A DNA stretch of 20,468 nt from Cylindrobasidium torrendii FP15055 ss-10. Its lineage: Eukaryota > Basidiomycota > Agaricomycetes > Agaricales > Physalacriaceae. Positions 18,799-20,468 of this stretch are shown in pieces; the first letter of the stretch is position 1, and every line of letters begins with the position of its first letter. The notes under the pieces were generated by a model. That model had not been told where the DNA came from and did not search any database. It worked only from the letters and a program-made list of their open reading frames with translations. The position numbers and the translations under genes are program-made. The DNA is taken from positions 1-20,468 of the forward strand of contig KN880787.1 in NCBI GenBank assembly GCA_000934385.1, given 5' to 3'.

Positions 18799-19789
18799 AT
18801 GCCCTCTTTACAAGCATCTCGCGACGCCAACTCGAAGTTCAGTCCACCCTATATTCCGGTCGCTGTCTTCGTGGGCGGCACGTCTGGCTGCGGAGAAGCA
18901 ACAGTGAAAGCTCTGGCGTCGCACACAGGTGGCCGTGTCCACCTCATTATTGTCGGGCGCAACAGAAATGCAGCTGAGAAGACGTTCGCGTCGATGCCAC
19001 GACCTGAAGATGAATCAGGAAAGCCAGTTCTACGAGAGTTTCTTAGCTGCGATGTAGCGTACATGCGCAATGTACAGGCGGTGTGCAAACAGATCAGTGG
19101 CTTGGTCGACCACGTCAACTTGCTATCCCTCTCAGCAGGATACATGACAACCGACCTCAGACGCGACGAAACGGACGAGGGAATCGACAAGCTGCTCTCG
19201 ATGCGGTACTACCATCGCTTCAAGTTCATTCTTGAACTTCTCCCTTTACTCGAACGTGCAGCGGCTGCTGGTCAGATTGCGCATGCCATGACAATGCTCA
19301 CCATCTCTTGGATGAACTTCACACTGGATCTCGACGACCTTGATATGCGCAAGAACTACACCTTCTATCGTGCGGCGGCGCATCCTGCTGCATACAACGA
19401 CATCATGGTCGAGGTGCGCCTCTTCTTTGATCTTCTCTTCTATGGGGTCTTCAGTTGTACTGACGCTGGAATCGCAGGAGTTCTCAAAACGTCACCCGAC
19501 GGTCGCGTTCACGCACATAACCCCCGGAATGGTGTCAACACCTGGTGTTAACCGTCTATTCGACTGGAAGCCCATGATCCTCCTCAAACCTTTCATCTTG
19601 TTGCTCGACTACCTTTTCGCAGAGAGGGTGGAAGTCGCCGCAGAATATTTTCTCTACGGATTGCTTCATGCTGAAAATGGGAATTGGTACCTCCGCACAA
19701 AGCATGGGGATGATGCAGGCCATCGCGTCCAAAATCCTGGGTACAACGATGCGGTGTGGGAGCACTCTTTAAAACTTACAAGTGTGTAG
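18799..19789 (+). CDS. SDR2: atypical short-chain dehydrogenase-like protein, paralogue of SDR1
   Basis: Exons 18799-19413 and 19478-19789, giving 308 residues, with exon lengths identical to SDR1 (615 and 312 nt). Intron 19414-19477 has GTGCGC..CGCAG. It shares FVGGTSGCGEATV (nucleotide binding), the SLSAGYMTTD stretch, LDLDDLDMRKNY and the YNDIMVE site that lacks the usual catalytic Lys. The C-terminal half has TPGMVSTPG followed by hydrophobic stretches (MILLKPFILLLDYLF) that might associate with membranes. An in-frame ATG at 18742 would add 19 residues, including a hydrophobic run, but the SDR1 alignment and the TATA position favour 18799. It stands apart from the 7TM genes, unlike SDR1. 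Confidence 0.87.
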
Positions 19790-20165
19790 TATAGGGAATG
19801 CTCAATTCTGGCTCAATTCGAGTTGTCTATTGTTTCGTAAGGTTGCACTGGTCTGAACCCGCTGAAACGCTCGACCGCCACATGTGCCACACAATCGGTA
19901 CGATCGGTGCCGCTGTCCGGCATTCAATTGAACCGTGAACGTTGCTCTGAACCAGGATGGCAAGACCTAACACATCCAGTATTTGTCGAGTCTGTACAAG
20001 TGCAAGACTTACTCTTGCATAGTCTGGTTCGTTTTCTCCGTTTTTATGTCAACGTCGCCGCGCGATAATCTTCAGTGAGGCCAGAGTGAGACCCAAAATT
20101 CACGAATAAACCTCTGTTTCACGGTGATTTGAATCTTCATTATGCTTCCACCTCAGTGTCCCACC
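19790..20165. other. Intergenic region downstream of SDR2
   Basis: No gene is supported. AATAAA at 20105-20110 could be a polyadenylation signal but lies over 300 nt behind the SDR2 stop. Confidence 0.45.
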
Positions 20166-20224
20166 TAGACCGTCTAATTTGACGGTCAAGCCCCCCCAGT
20201 CTGACCGTCAAATTAGACGGTCTA
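20166..20224. repeat. Perfect 23-bp inverted repeat with C-rich loop
   Basis: Arms 20166-20188 and 20202-20224 are exactly complementary, around a 13-nt loop containing C7. Each arm is itself a near palindrome: GACCGTC, a 6-nt AT-rich spacer, GACGGTC. The element thus holds four GACCGTC heptamers in alternating orientation. The heptamers fold as one long hairpin or as two small ones. It could be a protein-binding array, a cruciform or a mobile-element remnant. Confidence 0.85.
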
Positions 20225-20468
20225 AGGCGCTTCCGCGGTGTTTTCGGGAACTGTGCGAGGCCAGGAACCAAGCCGCCCAAAAGGGCAAAGGCCAGATATG
20301 ACGTCGCGGCGCAGCGTGCGCCCCGACGAAGTTCCCCTGCCTCTCGTGCATACTACGAGAGAGCGCTGCAAGCTAGAGAGAAAAGTTTAATTTCGTTCAA
20401 TGCTCTATTTACCATCATATATACTTACCTACCACCTACAATGAGTTGAAAGCTAGTAATATCTGCCC
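20225..20468. other. Right edge, possible promoter of a gene beyond the window
   Basis: GC-rich sequence with a TGACGTC (CRE-like) site near 20299, then a 7-bp hairpin (CTCTCGT 20341-20347 with ACGAGAG 20355-20361) and an AT-rich part with CATATATAC near 20416. The layout resembles a promoter pointing right, but no coding start is evident inside the window. Confidence 0.3.

Noticed and set aside
5986..19789. One large inverted duplication covering 7TM and SDR genes
   Set aside because: Gene order on the right arm (7TM-C before SDR2) is not the mirror image of the left arm (7TM-A then SDR1), so a single event does not explain it.
1..20468. CRISPR array, rRNA operon or bacterial-type operons
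   Set aside because: The intron-rich fungal gene structure rules out a prokaryotic reading; no spaced repeat array or rRNA was seen.

Overview
The window looks like a stretch of a filamentous basidiomycete genome (Agaricomycetes, probably Polyporales or a close relative). The genes are split by many 45-65 nt GT-AG introns with CTNAY-like branch sites. The recognisable families are fungal: a YRA1-type mRNA export factor, the RPC7/RPC31 subunit of RNA polymerase III, an IRG-like GTPase, uncharacterised basidiomycete seven-helix membrane proteins, an HpcH/HpaI aldolase and a Cys-rich secreted protein. All gene models were built by eye from reading frames, splice signals and paralogue comparison. 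Exon coordinates are in each entry.

Layout. 1-471 has no convincing gene but holds a 24-bp direct repeat. 472-1324 (-) is an unrecognised multi-exon gene. 1680-2987 (-) is YRA1, with one unusually long 484-nt intron. It is divergent, across 188 bp, from the RPC7 gene at 3176-3896 (+). 4366-5819 (+) is an IRG-like GTPase with an unresolved 5' end and one doubtful intron. It converges on 7TM-A (5986-7252, -). Next come SDR1 (7669-8649, -), then 7TM-B (9484-10660, +) and 7TM-C (10952-12209, +), followed by a possible membrane-protein remnant. The HpcH/HpaI aldolase is at 13445-14595 (+), the secreted protein at 16076-16843 (+), and SDR2 (18799-19789, +) closes the set. The right end carries a perfect 23-bp hairpin at 20166-20224.

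How the parts relate. The left part (YRA1, RPC7) is housekeeping. The middle and right are a lineage-specific accessory region built by local duplication: three related seven-helix proteins and two near-identical-length SDR-like proteins. 7TM-A and 7TM-C have the same coding length (990 nt), similar intron placement and a shared 25-nt leader. SDR1 and SDR2 have the same exon lengths (615 + 312 nt) and a matching palindromic TATA element close upstream of the start. The linked duplication of a membrane-protein family and an SDR family makes a functional module worth testing, but nothing in the sequence proves the two act together.
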